DNA of 14,150 nucleotides from Acidobacteriota bacterium (lineage in GTDB: Bacteria > Acidobacteriota > Terriglobia > UBA7540). Of the stretch, positions 1 through 7,608 are shown in pieces (the stretch's first letter is position 1; each line of letters starts with the position of its first letter). The stretch covers positions 1 through 14,150 of the forward strand of contig PMYF01000291.1 of NCBI GenBank assembly GCA_003171295.1. The letters are read 5' to 3'. The position numbers and the translations under genes were made by a program. The notes beneath the pieces are model-generated. The model had not been told where the DNA came from. It ran no database searches and saw only the letters and a list, made by a program, of their open reading frames with translations.

Positions 1-468
1 AGGAGAGCGCTGTCCGAAATCGGCTCGGGCGCTTCCCAACGGGAGAGGCGGGAGAAACTGCTGGAGGCCGCACGCCGCCGGGAGATCGACGTCGTGCTGG
101 TGTGGCGGCTGGATCGCTGGGACCGGTCGGTCACGGACCTGCTGGCGACCCTCCAGGAACTGGAGCATCTGGGAGTCGGTTTCGTCTCGCTCACGGAGGC
201 GCTGGATCTGACAACACCGGCCGGTCGAGCCATGGCCGGCTTGCTGGCAGTCTTCGCCGAATTCGAGCGGGAAATTCTCCGCGAACGGGTCCGCGCCGGC
301 TTGGCCCATGCACGTCAGAATGGCCAGCGCCTGGGCCGACCGCTAACGGCGGCCCTCCACTCCGAGCAGGTGCGGAAGCTGCACCGTGCTCGCCTCAGCA
401 AATCCGCGATCGCCCGCCGATTACACATCGGAAGAACCTCCGTGCGCCGCATCCTAGCGTCAAAGTAA
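1..468 (+). CDS. Serine recombinase (resolvase/invertase family), 5' end missing
   Basis: The frame is open from the first base, so the gene begins left of the window; 155 codons remain. Serine recombinases cut and rejoin DNA through a serine near the N-terminus, and that part is not visible here. What remains is characteristic: the LDRWDRS segment (arginines of the active-site region, about codons 38-44), the TPAGRAMAGLLAVFAEFERE helix start, the RVRAGLAHAR linker and GRP hinge, and a C-terminal helix-turn-helix (SKSAIARRLHIGRTSVRRIL) that binds the recombination site. The short C-terminus fits the small resolvase/invertase class rather than the large serine integrases. It probably belongs to a transposon, plasmid-like element or invertible segment to the left. 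Family call is firm; whether the full gene is intact cannot be seen. Confidence 0.9.
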   Translation, partial: RRALSEIGSGASQRERREKLLEAARRREIDVVLVWRLDRWDRSVTDLLATLQELEHLGVGFVSLTEALDLTTPAGRAMAGLLAVFAEFEREILRERVRAGLAHARQNGQRLGRPLTAALHSEQVRKLHRARLSKSAIARRLHIGRTSVRRILASK

Positions 469-641
469 CCCCAAATCAGGTCGCCCAGACGATCTTATGC
501 ACCCTTCCCGAAAGCTCACGATGGGCGAGCTACAGGTCTGAATCGGAAATTCCGGTTGAATAGCATCTCTTAGCGAGAGTAAAGTATGAGAAATATGTAC
601 GGAATATTAAGTCAAATCCAGGCAAGTCAGAGCAAGTCGTC
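469..641. other. Intergenic region upstream of the DUF4384 gene
   Basis: No gene is supported between the recombinase stop and the DUF4384 gene. The right half is AT-richer than the flanks and holds the candidate promoter annotated separately. No terminator with a T run was found after the recombinase. Confidence 0.5.
556..585 (+). promoter_or_regulatory. Candidate sigma70-type promoter for the DUF4384/CHAT gene pair
   Basis: TTGAAT (556-561), an 18-base spacer and TAAAGT (580-585) resemble a -35/-10 pair in the AT-richer stretch before the DUF4384 gene. The spacer contains a short hairpin (TCTC/GAGA). The match is partial, so this is only a candidate. Confidence 0.3.
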
Positions 642-1799
642 TTGGAAGAGATCGGACACGGCATAGCAGCTGGAATGCCCATGCGCACATCGCGAACGTC
701 CCAAGGATCGGAGCCGCCGGACGCAAATTCGGCCTCGACCAGGTCTGTCTCTCAGGATCTCAAGCAGTTCTCTCCGTATCAGGTCCTCAACGATGCCGTC
801 AAGGCAGTGCCATCGGTTAAGTACGCGCTCGGTATTGCGGGCGTCGTGGCTGCTGTCGCCATCATCCAAGCCTTCAGAATTGGCTACCGCGTAGCCTTTT
901 TTGGCGCCATCGTCATGTTCGTCCTCATGGTATTGCTCGTCATTTTTGCCAAGCTGACCCAGACCGCCCAGAGACACTTTGTTGCTCCTGTTGTCGTTCT
1001 CATGTGGAGCTTCTTGCTGCTCGCCATTGGAACTGCCTGTCTGCTGTTCACGTCGGTATTCTTCAGATACCCCCAGGATCTGCGAGATTGGCTTAAATCC
1101 AATTCGATTGCGCAGGGCTCGAACCGTGCCGCCGAACCTGCTTTGTCCACGGTATTGGCTAAGGGAGTGCCTTCGGCCCCTGCCCAACCTCGGCGTTCGC
1201 TCGAACTGGGCTTTGAAATCCTGGCTAGGCGCGATGGCACAGATTCATTCGTGCCTTTGGACGAAGGCGGAGAACTGGCATCGAGCGTCGACGATTACTG
1301 CATCCTGGTCAGCCCTTCTACGTCAGGTTATCTGTACGTGCTTCAGCAGGACGCGGCAGGTCAGATTCAGTGGCTCTTCCCTGCAAATGACGTGTCTGAA
1401 TTTTCGTCCGGAAGCAATCCGGTGGCGCCCGGTAAAGTGCTGACCGTTCCTGCCGACCGGGAGAAAGTGCTCTTCTTGGACTCGACCATGGGCGCCGAAA
1501 CCGTTGTCGCGGCCTTTTCAGCGACGCCTTGGTTGGAACTGGAGTCGGCGTTGCGAGCCGAAGCTAAAAATAAGAAATTACGTGCTCCGGGCGCGGCAAA
1601 GCTAAATTTGTTGGCCAGCAACCGGGGAGCTGGAGGCATGCGTCGAGTGCCGGCCTCGACGGTCAATTTTGCATCTGTCGAGAGCAAGCGACTCAATGGC
1701 CGTGCGTATCGCCTTCCTGCGCCATTGGAACTGAACCAATCCTCAGGTGATTTTCTAGTCGTAAAGCAGTCGTTTAACCACGTGGAACCAAGAAAGTGA
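642..1799 (+). CDS. Membrane protein with C-terminal DUF4384 domain
   Basis: The protein has a polar N-terminus, then three hydrophobic segments at about residues 61-78, 84-103 and 114-141, then a soluble region. Residues about 185-295 look like DUF4384: the pattern DYCILVSPSTSGYLYVLQQD followed by QIQWLFP is the usual strand-rich core in which a 'drive-by-display' segment leads to a WLFP motif. DUF4384 proteins are found with caspase-like or CHAT peptidases and kinases; their biochemical role is unknown. The gene lies 79 bases upstream of the exported TPR-CHAT gene on the same strand, so an operon and a joint function at the envelope are likely. The longest frame starts with TTG at 642; ATG at 675 or 681 in the same frame are alternatives, and none has a strong ribosome-binding site. 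Either choice leaves all domains intact. Confidence 0.75.
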   Translation: MEEIGHGIAAGMPMRTSRTSQGSEPPDANSASTRSVSQDLKQFSPYQVLNDAVKAVPSVKYALGIAGVVAAVAIIQAFRIGYRVAFFGAIVMFVLMVLLVIFAKLTQTAQRHFVAPVVVLMWSFLLLAIGTACLLFTSVFFRYPQDLRDWLKSNSIAQGSNRAAEPALSTVLAKGVPSAPAQPRRSLELGFEILARRDGTDSFVPLDEGGELASSVDDYCILVSPSTSGYLYVLQQDAAGQIQWLFPANDVSEFSSGSNPVAPGKVLTVPADREKVLFLDSTMGAETVVAAFSATPWLELESALRAEAKNKKLRAPGAAKLNLLASNRGAGGMRRVPASTVNFASVESKRLNGRAYRLPAPLELNQSSGDFLVVKQSFNHVEPRK

Positions 1800-1878
1800 C
1801 GGAGATTGTAGCGATGTCGCTCAACTAATCCCCCGAAGAGCAATCAGCGATCCTATCTGACGACTCCACGAGGCAACT

Positions 1879-4800
1879 ATGCCCGGTAGAAACGAGTGCT
1901 TGAATCTCCTGGTTAGCTTCCTTTTGTTTTTGCTCACGGCCGCTCCTGTCTACGCCCAGGAAACGACTCAACTAGACCAGCTCGATCGAGAGGCACGCTA
2001 CTACGCTCGACAAGGAAGGTTCTCGCAAGCCATTGAGGCCGCCACACGGCTGTTGCAGGCGACGCAAGACAAATTCGGTCCGAACAGTCTCGAAACCGCG
2101 GACGCTGCGGGCATGCTTGGGCTGTTCCACAAATACGCGGGCCACTATAAGCTCGCCGAACAACTGTACAAGCAGGAGCTCGACACGTTGAAGAGCCTCC
2201 CCGGGAACGGCGGGCCGAAGTTCCTCACCGCCTTGAACAACCTCGGGCTGCTTTACCGCGATATGGGCCGCTTGGATGAGGCGGAACCGGTCATGGAGAA
2301 AGCACTCGCCCTCAGCAAGCAACAGCTCGGCGATGATCCGGACCTCGCGTACCCTTACAACAACCTGGGCCTCCTCTATATCAGCCTGAAGCAATACGGC
2401 AAAGCCGAGCCTCTGTTGAAAACCGCTCTAAGCATCCGTGAAGGGGCGCCCGGAATCGACAAAGATCTGCTTGCCATCAGCTACGACAACCTGGGCAACC
2501 TCTACCTGAGCATGGGCCGGCTACAAGATGCCGAAGAAGGTCTCCGCAAGGCGCTGCCCCTGTTCCGCGAAGTGCTTGGCGATACCAATCCCGATACGCT
2601 CATCTGCTTCGAAAATCTCTCGGAGCTCTACACCCAAACCAACCGCCGGGAAAAAGCCATCGATTTGCTCTCGACTGCCTTGACTTCCGCCGCGCACGAC
2701 CGGGGAAGAAACGATCTGAATCTTGTCGATCTCCTGCACCGCCGAGGCGAATTGTACTTAGACGCTCGCCGTTTTTCGGAGGCGGAAGCTGACTTTCAAC
2801 AAGCCCTCGTCATCACAGACGTAAACAAGGAAACGAATCAACCTCGTATCATCGAAATCCTTCTCGCCGTTGCCAGTTTGTACGGTGAAGTTCAGGAGTA
2901 CGAGAAGGGAAACGCAGCTCTGGAACGCGCTCAGAAGTTGGAAGAAGGCCTTCCCGGGACAAAGCCCGAATTGCTTTCACTCATCTACTCCCGTAGGGGC
3001 TGGTTCCAAATGCAGCTTCAGAATTGGGACGCCTCGCAGGGTTTCTTGCAAAAGGCTCTTGATGTCGAGACGCAAGCCGGAGGCTCAAACGATCTTTCTG
3101 TCGCTATCGCGTTAAATAACCTGGCCTCAGTTCAGGCCTCTGCAGGAAAGCTTCAAGAGGCCGAGACAGGCGTGAAGCGAGCCATTGCAATCGATGAAAA
3201 GCTCGCGCCCCGGAGTGTCAACCTGGCCGAGAACTACAATCTCTTGGGTTCTGTGCTCGAGCGGCTCGGTCAACCTGAGCCAGCGGAAGAAAACTACCGG
3301 CGTACCGTCCAGATGTTGACACGGCTCCTTGGGACACAACACCCAAGAACTGTTACCGCCCAAACGAACGTGGGACTACTGCTCATGAGCCTGGGAAAGT
3401 CAGAAGAAGCTCTTGAATTGGCGAAACTGCGGGCGGCGGCTTTCGAAAGCAGCCTGCTCGATCTGCTGGCTTCCGGCACAGAGCAGCAAGCACTCTCCTT
3501 TGTCCGTTCGCAGAACCCGTTTGCGTTTTTCGGCACCTTGGGGCAGGCCGAGCCTTTGGCAGAAGCGGTCGTCAATTACAAAGGTGCCGTCACTGACGCT
3601 ATGTTTGATCGCCGCAACGGTCCTGCGGGCCCCGTCACAGCCGAGCGAAAGGAAGCCCTCGACAAATGGCGCGAGGCTCGACGCCAATTTACAGAATGGA
3701 CGCTCAAGAAATCGACCGGAGGCTCGGCTCGTCCGCAAGCGTCGAGCCTCTCCGAATCGGCCGCCCCATCCGATCTCCAAGAGTGGCAGGCTAAACGGGA
3801 CCAGCTATCCGCGGAACTCACCCGTGCAGAAGCAAATTTGGCCCGCCTGAGCGATGGGTTCACCCCGGGGGACGCGAGGTTTAACATAAGTGTTGAGGAC
3901 ATTCAGATTTCGATCCCCTCCGATGCAGCCTTGCTCGATTTCGTTCGCTACTCTCACTATTTGGGAAAAGTACAATGGGAGGATCGGTATGGTGCGATCA
4001 TTCTCACGTCAACAGGACCTGCTCAGTGGGTTCCGCTTGGGAAAGCTTGGGATATCGAACAGGCAACCGCTGCCTATCATCGCGTCATCCTGGGAAGTGA
4101 CCCTGTAAACAAACTTCCCAACGTTCTCCGAGCGGTATATGGCCTTCTTGTCGATCCGCTTCTCTCAAAATTGCCGGCGGGCACGAAGCGGCTATTGATC
4201 TCGCCCGATGGGGAGCTTAATTTCGTCTCGTTCGGAACGCTCCTTATGCCGAAGGATCGCTTTCTCGCTCAGCAGTATTCCATTACTTATCTAGCGAACG
4301 CGCGGACCCTGCTGAATAGGGTGAAGTCGCCCCTGAATAAACAAGTCTTGATCTACGCGAACCCAAGGTTTCGCCTAAAGCCCGAGTCCCCCACCGCAAC
4401 CCAAGGCGCGGCGGTCGACAGCTCCTTTCAGTTCCCAGTTCTGAATCCGCTTCCTTTCACTACTCAGGAGGCGCGGTCCCTACAACGAATCGCGACTAAG
4501 AGTGGTTGGCGCGTCACTCTTCGTGAAGATCTCCAGGCTACGGAAGAAGACCTGCGGACCGCGAGTAAGCCAGGGATTCTTCACTTGGCAACGCACGGTT
4601 TCTACCTGCCGGAGAAGGGAACGGAGATGGTTCCCAAAGAAGAAACCGCGCGCGGTCCAGGCGGTATTCGGCAGCGGCCCTCAGTTCATGAAGCTCAACC
4701 TAAGCAGCAACAGAAACCGCGCATTAGCGAGGTCGAGGCTTACCAGCAAGGACTCATCACCAGCGTCATGAGGTTAAGCTACCAAGACGTCACCCTCAAC

Positions 4801-5262
4801 AATCCTATGCTCCGCAGCGGCGTCGCCATGGCCGGCGCACAAGACACGCTTGAGAGCTGGCGAACAGGGAAAGTTCTGCCCACGGATAAGGATGGCGTTC
4901 TCAATGCGGAAGAAGCCGCCACGCTCGATCTTCAAGGCACCTGGGTGGTTACTTTGTCGACCTGCGACTCAGGCAAAGGCGAGGCCGAACCAGGGGAAGG
5001 CATTTTTGGGCTGCGCCGCGGACTGCTCCAGGCCGGAGCGCAGAATCTTTTGACCACCCTGTGGCCCGTGTCCGATGCCCTCACGCCCTCCATTATGGCC
5101 GCTTTTTACGAACAGGCTTTCGCCACACACAACGCACCAGCGGCGCTGGCCGACGTCCAGCGTCGTTTCCTCGTGCAACTCCGCAAAGAGCGCGGATTAG
5201 ATGCAGCGGTTCGTCTCGCCGGAGCCTTCGTTATCACCTCCCAAGGCCCCATCCTCCACTGA
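1879..5262 (+). CDS. Exported TPR-CHAT protein (caspase-like peptidase fold)
   Basis: This 1127-residue protein begins with a signal peptide (hydrophobic LLVSFLLFLLTAAP, likely cleavage after VYA at residue 26), so it is predicted to leave the cytoplasm. Residues about 30-520 are roughly ten TPR units, recognisable by repeated LNNLGLLY..GR..EAE signatures. A charged, probably coiled-coil segment follows at about 590-660. Residues about 670-1127 form the CHAT domain: LLISPDGELNFVSFGTL, then LHLATHGFYL with the catalytic His at 906, then LSTCDSGKGE with the catalytic Cys at 1029, then the GIFGLRRGLLQAGA and LWPVSD segments. Both catalytic residues are present, so peptidase activity is plausible, though many CHAT proteins are uncharacterised. 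The ATG at 1879 follows GAGG (1870-1873). It is probably co-transcribed with the DUF4384 gene. The substrate is unknown; TPRs normally bind the partner or activator. Confidence 0.88.
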   Translation: MPGRNECLNLLVSFLLFLLTAAPVYAQETTQLDQLDREARYYARQGRFSQAIEAATRLLQATQDKFGPNSLETADAAGMLGLFHKYAGHYKLAEQLYKQELDTLKSLPGNGGPKFLTALNNLGLLYRDMGRLDEAEPVMEKALALSKQQLGDDPDLAYPYNNLGLLYISLKQYGKAEPLLKTALSIREGAPGIDKDLLAISYDNLGNLYLSMGRLQDAEEGLRKALPLFREVLGDTNPDTLICFENLSELYTQTNRREKAIDLLSTALTSAAHDRGRNDLNLVDLLHRRGELYLDARRFSEAEADFQQALVITDVNKETNQPRIIEILLAVASLYGEVQEYEKGNAALERAQKLEEGLPGTKPELLSLIYSRRGWFQMQLQNWDASQGFLQKALDVETQAGGSNDLSVAIALNNLASVQASAGKLQEAETGVKRAIAIDEKLAPRSVNLAENYNLLGSVLERLGQPEPAEENYRRTVQMLTRLLGTQHPRTVTAQTNVGLLLMSLGKSEEALELAKLRAAAFESSLLDLLASGTEQQALSFVRSQNPFAFFGTLGQAEPLAEAVVNYKGAVTDAMFDRRNGPAGPVTAERKEALDKWREARRQFTEWTLKKSTGGSARPQASSLSESAAPSDLQEWQAKRDQLSAELTRAEANLARLSDGFTPGDARFNISVEDIQISIPSDAALLDFVRYSHYLGKVQWEDRYGAIILTSTGPAQWVPLGKAWDIEQATAAYHRVILGSDPVNKLPNVLRAVYGLLVDPLLSKLPAGTKRLLISPDGELNFVSFGTLLMPKDRFLAQQYSITYLANARTLLNRVKSPLNKQVLIYANPRFRLKPESPTATQGAAVDSSFQFPVLNPLPFTTQEARSLQRIATKSGWRVTLREDLQATEEDLRTASKPGILHLATHGFYLPEKGTEMVPKEETARGPGGIRQRPSVHEAQPKQQQKPRISEVEAYQQGLITSVMRLSYQDVTLNNPMLRSGVAMAGAQDTLESWRTGKVLPTDKDGVLNAEEAATLDLQGTWVVTLSTCDSGKGEAEPGEGIFGLRRGLLQAGAQNLLTTLWPVSDALTPSIMAAFYEQAFATHNAPAALADVQRRFLVQLRKERGLDAAVRLAGAFVITSQGPILH

Positions 5263-5597
5263 GCCGCACCGCCACCGCTATTTTCAAGATCGTCATAATG
5301 AATCTTTAGGTCCGCTCAGGAATCGTCACCAGCTTCGCCGCAAGCACCATGTACCCGCTGCCTTGCCAACCCGCAGTCCCGCAGGTGGCAGGTGCTGAAC
5401 TTAGAGTCTATACGCCCACTTTTCGTCTTCGCACCCACAACGGTTGGATACGGGACGAGGTCCCCGTTCGGCGGGGGCGGCGGACACATGAAGTAGTGCT
5501 ACCGCAACAGTTTTATTACAGTTTTCCTACGGCAAAAGCAACCGGCCCATTTGGCTACCTGTAATTCATTGATTTAAGAATACTTGCAAGACCTCGC
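5263..5597. other. Intergenic stretch, no supported gene
   Basis: Between the CHAT stop and the tRNA-like remnant I see no convincing coding frame. A 71-codon frame at 5349-5564 has no ribosome-binding site and no recognisable family. A weak imperfect hairpin (TGCCA ... TGGCA, about 5365-5391) is present but has no T run, so I do not call a terminator. Confidence 0.5.
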
Positions 5598-5641
5598 TCA
5601 TAATTCGAACCCACAATCCCTTGCCTTCGGAGCAGGTGCTC
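5598..5641 (-). pseudogene. Decayed tRNA-like 3'-half fragment
   Basis: Read on the minus strand, this stretch aligns by eye with the anticodon arm, variable region and T-loop of the adjacent tRNA-Arg: GAGCAC, a TGC..GAAG..GCAAGGG anticodon arm and GGTTCGAAT. The T stem no longer pairs, the D arm and acceptor 5' strand are missing, and the anticodon loop is shifted. It is therefore a relic, either of a second tRNA gene or of an attachment-site copy of a tRNA 3' half left by an element. Confidence 0.45.
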
Positions 5642-5649
5642 GGACGAAG

Positions 5650-5766
5650 CATTAAGTGCTTCATTTACAATTGATTGCGTTTTTCTTACTAGTGCCTCTT
5701 GGGAATAAACGGCAGTGATTTGGTTGGGGTTTATTGATGATTAACCGCCTTATTTACAATGAGTTG
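5650..5766. repeat. Imperfect short direct repeat flanking the tRNA 3' end
   Basis: The stretch at about 5651-5677 (ATTAAG, then CTTCATTTACAATTGATTG) resembles about 5740-5766 (ATTAACC, then CTTATTTACAATGAGTTGG). The two copies have the same orientation and lie about 90 bases apart, the second ending at the tRNA CCA end. With the tRNA-like remnant next to the first copy, this could reflect a tandem tRNA duplication or a decayed attachment site. Alignment was by eye. Confidence 0.35.
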
Positions 5767-5841
5767 GTACGCCCGGGGTGATTCGAACACCCGACCCCTT
5801 GCTTCGTAGGCAAGTGCTCTATCCAGCTGAGCTACGGGCGC
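5765..5841 (-). tRNA. tRNA-Arg (anticodon ACG)
   Basis: On the minus strand the sequence folds as a complete cloverleaf: acceptor GCGCCCG with CGGGCGT (the first pair is G-U), D arm GCTCAGCTGGATAGAGC, anticodon stem CTTGC/GCAAG with loop CTACGAA giving anticodon ACG, T arm GGGTG TTCGAAT CACCC, discriminator A and an encoded CCA. ACG reads CGN arginine codons, with A34 normally converted to inosine. Its first ten bases overlap the 3' end of the integrase gene on the same strand, the arrangement expected where an element has integrated at a tRNA gene. Confidence 0.95.
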
Positions 5842-7031
5842 ACAGTTGATTCTAAAAGCCTTTGCCTCGCCGCCTCCACATCAAGACCCAATGCCTGCGT
5901 GGTTTCTGCGGGACTAGGATGCCAGTTGCGGATTTCAGGCATCGCTGCTTCCAGTTCTTCCAGCAATTTCTTGAACCTCGTCGCCACATCTGCCAGTTGC
6001 GACATCCTCTCTATTGCCTCCACCTTCTGCTGGCGTGCCGGGTGTATGTATCGCATCGTGGTCGTGATGTTGGAATGTCCCATCAATGCGGAGAGCACGG
6101 TCAGTTCCGTCCCCAATTGAACCTGCCTTGTGGCGAAAGTGTGGCGGAGGTCATAGAGCACGAACGGCGAGTCCTTGAAGTGCTTCTTGATTACCGCCTC
6201 GTGCGCCTTCTTCAATGAGCCGATATGACCCACGCCGATGTTCTTGGTCTTGGGTCGCCTGACCGGGAACAGGAACCCGTTCGGCGATTCCTTCACCCTG
6301 CGTCCCAGTATATCACGCACGGCGGGAGTTGTGGGGATGTCCCTGACGCTCTTCTCGGTTTTCGTCCCGTGGAAGTGTGCTTCGCCCTGCCTGACATCCT
6401 CCACATGGAGGGACAGTATCTCGTCCGGGCGTGCACCCGTGTCAAGGGCTATGACGGCAAAGTCGTGCAAGTCGCCCTTGGTCTTCTCAAGGTATTTGTC
6501 GCTCTCCTCCATCGTGAGCACTCGCATCCTGCCCGGACTCTCCTTCAGGTATTTGACACGGCGGACGGGATTCCGCAAGGCGAGGTCAATGGAGTCGGCG
6601 TACGAATAGATTCGCTTCAATGTCGTCAACGCCCGGTTGACGGTCGCTGCCGTAATATTCCTGTCGGCGTCCTTCCTCTTCTGGCTTGCCCTCCACACTT
6701 TGAACTTCTCAACGCTCTCTGCGTCAATCTCGGTCACGAGACGACCGCCGAAAAACTTTTTCAGGCTGGCGACATTCACCTTGTGGAGTACGACCGTTGC
6801 AGGCGAGAGGTTGACCTCCGCCCACCCGATGAACCTGTCCGCAAGCTCGGAGAGTCTGGGGATGTCGGAATGCTTGGGGACGCCTTGGACTGAGTTCAGG
6901 ATTCTGAGGCGAAGGGCACTGACGGCGTTCTCGGCGTCCTTCCGGTTGGTTCGCTTCGTGCTGCCGACATAGCGGCGTCCGAAGAGTTCAAAGTCATACG
7001 ACCAGAACTTGCTCCGCTTGACGACAGCCAT
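5832..7031 (-). CDS. int: Tyrosine recombinase / phage-type integrase
   Basis: This 399-residue protein has the two-part layout of tyrosine integrases. An N-terminal SAM-like core-binding domain lies at about residues 55-160, and the catalytic domain at about 170-345. Visible catalytic residues are Arg201 (TGARPDE), a Lys in GTKTEK (224 or 227), Arg296 in YDLRHTFATR, His319 in MGHSN and the nucleophile Tyr328 in MRYIHP. The first His of the usual HxxR motif is Tyr (YDLR), a tolerated variant. The enzyme integrates and excises an element, here most likely at the tRNA-Arg gene, because its final codons and TAG stop are the tRNA's first ten bases. ATG at 7031 is the start; there is no Shine-Dalgarno sequence, but a -10-like TATGAT lies 8 bases upstream, suggesting a leaderless or near-leaderless message. 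Confidence 0.92.
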   Translation of the reverse strand: MAVVKRSKFWSYDFELFGRRYVGSTKRTNRKDAENAVSALRLRILNSVQGVPKHSDIPRLSELADRFIGWAEVNLSPATVVLHKVNVASLKKFFGGRLVTEIDAESVEKFKVWRASQKRKDADRNITAATVNRALTTLKRIYSYADSIDLALRNPVRRVKYLKESPGRMRVLTMEESDKYLEKTKGDLHDFAVIALDTGARPDEILSLHVEDVRQGEAHFHGTKTEKSVRDIPTTPAVRDILGRRVKESPNGFLFPVRRPKTKNIGVGHIGSLKKAHEAVIKKHFKDSPFVLYDLRHTFATRQVQLGTELTVLSALMGHSNITTTMRYIHPARQQKVEAIERMSQLADVATRFKKLLEELEAAMPEIRNWHPSPAETTQALGLDVEAARQRLLESTVRP

Positions 7032-7039
7032 AGCGCCCT

Positions 7040-7045
7040 ATCATA
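7040..7045 (-). promoter_or_regulatory. -10-like hexamer before the integrase start
   Basis: TATGAT on the minus strand lies 8 bases before the integrase ATG, so a transcript initiated from it would have almost no 5' leader. No convincing -35 element is seen at the expected distance. Confidence 0.3.
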
Positions 7046-7131
7046 CCACAGGCAGGGGGAGCGGGGCGGGATGCAGGATGATATAGGGTATGTAGGCCAC
7101 CAATTCCCTGGAGGCAGCTTGACCTTCGAGG

Positions 7132-7137
7132 TATATT
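7132..7137 (+). promoter_or_regulatory. -10-like hexamer of the first small ORF
   Basis: TATATT is followed by seven bases and then the ATG at 7145. The second small ORF has the same 7-base spacing. This position places transcription start on or next to the A of ATG, which fits a leaderless mRNA; no -35 match is clear. Confidence 0.4.
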
Positions 7138-7144
7138 CCCCCTT

Positions 7145-7372
7145 ATGCACTCCGCCAACACAGACCCCGTACTCCGAGACTGGCTCCGCTGGGCGCCGGA
7201 GCGGGGCAGCACGCCGATGTTTGTCCGCACGGTTGCCGAAGCTGCTCTCATGGCTTGCATGCCCGATTGCGTCCTGCTGCGGCCAGTGCTCGTCGAACTG
7301 AAGCGCCGGTACCCCGAACCCGAGCCTGGCAAGCCCCCCAATTTCACACCCAGGCATGATGCACCTCGGTAA
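7145..7372 (+). CDS. Small unknown protein, copy A of a duplicated family
   Basis: This 75-residue ORF shares about 70% of residues over 58 positions (hand alignment) with the ORF at 9464-9643. Shared blocks include SANTDP, WLRWA, VAEAA, MAC.PD, LLL/VLL.PVL and ELKRR.PE. Differences are spread over codons while the frame is kept, so this looks like a real protein family under selection rather than a chance ORF. The sequence predicts a small, mostly helical soluble protein with two Trp in the first helix and an amphipathic VAEAA helix; there is no signal peptide or membrane segment. Copy A has a proline-rich tail that copy B lacks. No Shine-Dalgarno sequence is present. I do not recognise the family and assign no function. 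It is divergent from the integrase gene. Confidence 0.6.
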   Translation: MHSANTDPVLRDWLRWAPERGSTPMFVRTVAEAALMACMPDCVLLRPVLVELKRRYPEPEPGKPPNFTPRHDAPR

Positions 7373-7608
7373 TCCCGTTGCGGTTTTGACTTGACATCTT
7401 GACCTGCGGGGGCGAGCATTTCGCCAATCAGCCTAGCTGAATGTCAAGGCCGAGAGGGATGGCATAATGGCAGCCTTCATCCGCTCCTGTCTTGCGCTGC
7501 GCACGCTCCTTGGGTTCCCCAGCTGCGCCCAGGGCTTGACTGCCCGCCCCTTCCTCACAGGCTATGTCCCACAAGAGAACCACAACTTGATTTTCAAGGA
7601 GGCTAATC
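7373..7608. other. Leader region of the DUF1579-like gene
   Basis: No separate gene is supported. The stretch contains several TTGAC-like hexamers (for example around 7385-7402 and 7535-7541) and a CATAAT at about 7461-7466, but no pair fits well enough to name a promoter. Confidence 0.4.

Noticed and set aside
102..563. Long plus-strand frame overlapping the serine recombinase
   Set aside because: It is a different frame of the recombinase DNA with Gly/Pro/Arg-rich, low-information sequence; the recombinase frame explains the region.
5349..5564. 71-codon frame between the CHAT gene and the tRNA
   Set aside because: No ribosome-binding site, no family resemblance and no sign of codon bias.
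6225..6893. 222-codon plus-strand frame
   Set aside because: Fully antisense to the integrase, whose catalytic motifs are unmistakable.
6896..7357. Minus-strand frames running from the integrase start through small ORF copy A
   Set aside because: Antisense to copy A; similarity to the antisense frame at copy B follows simply from the sense-strand duplication.
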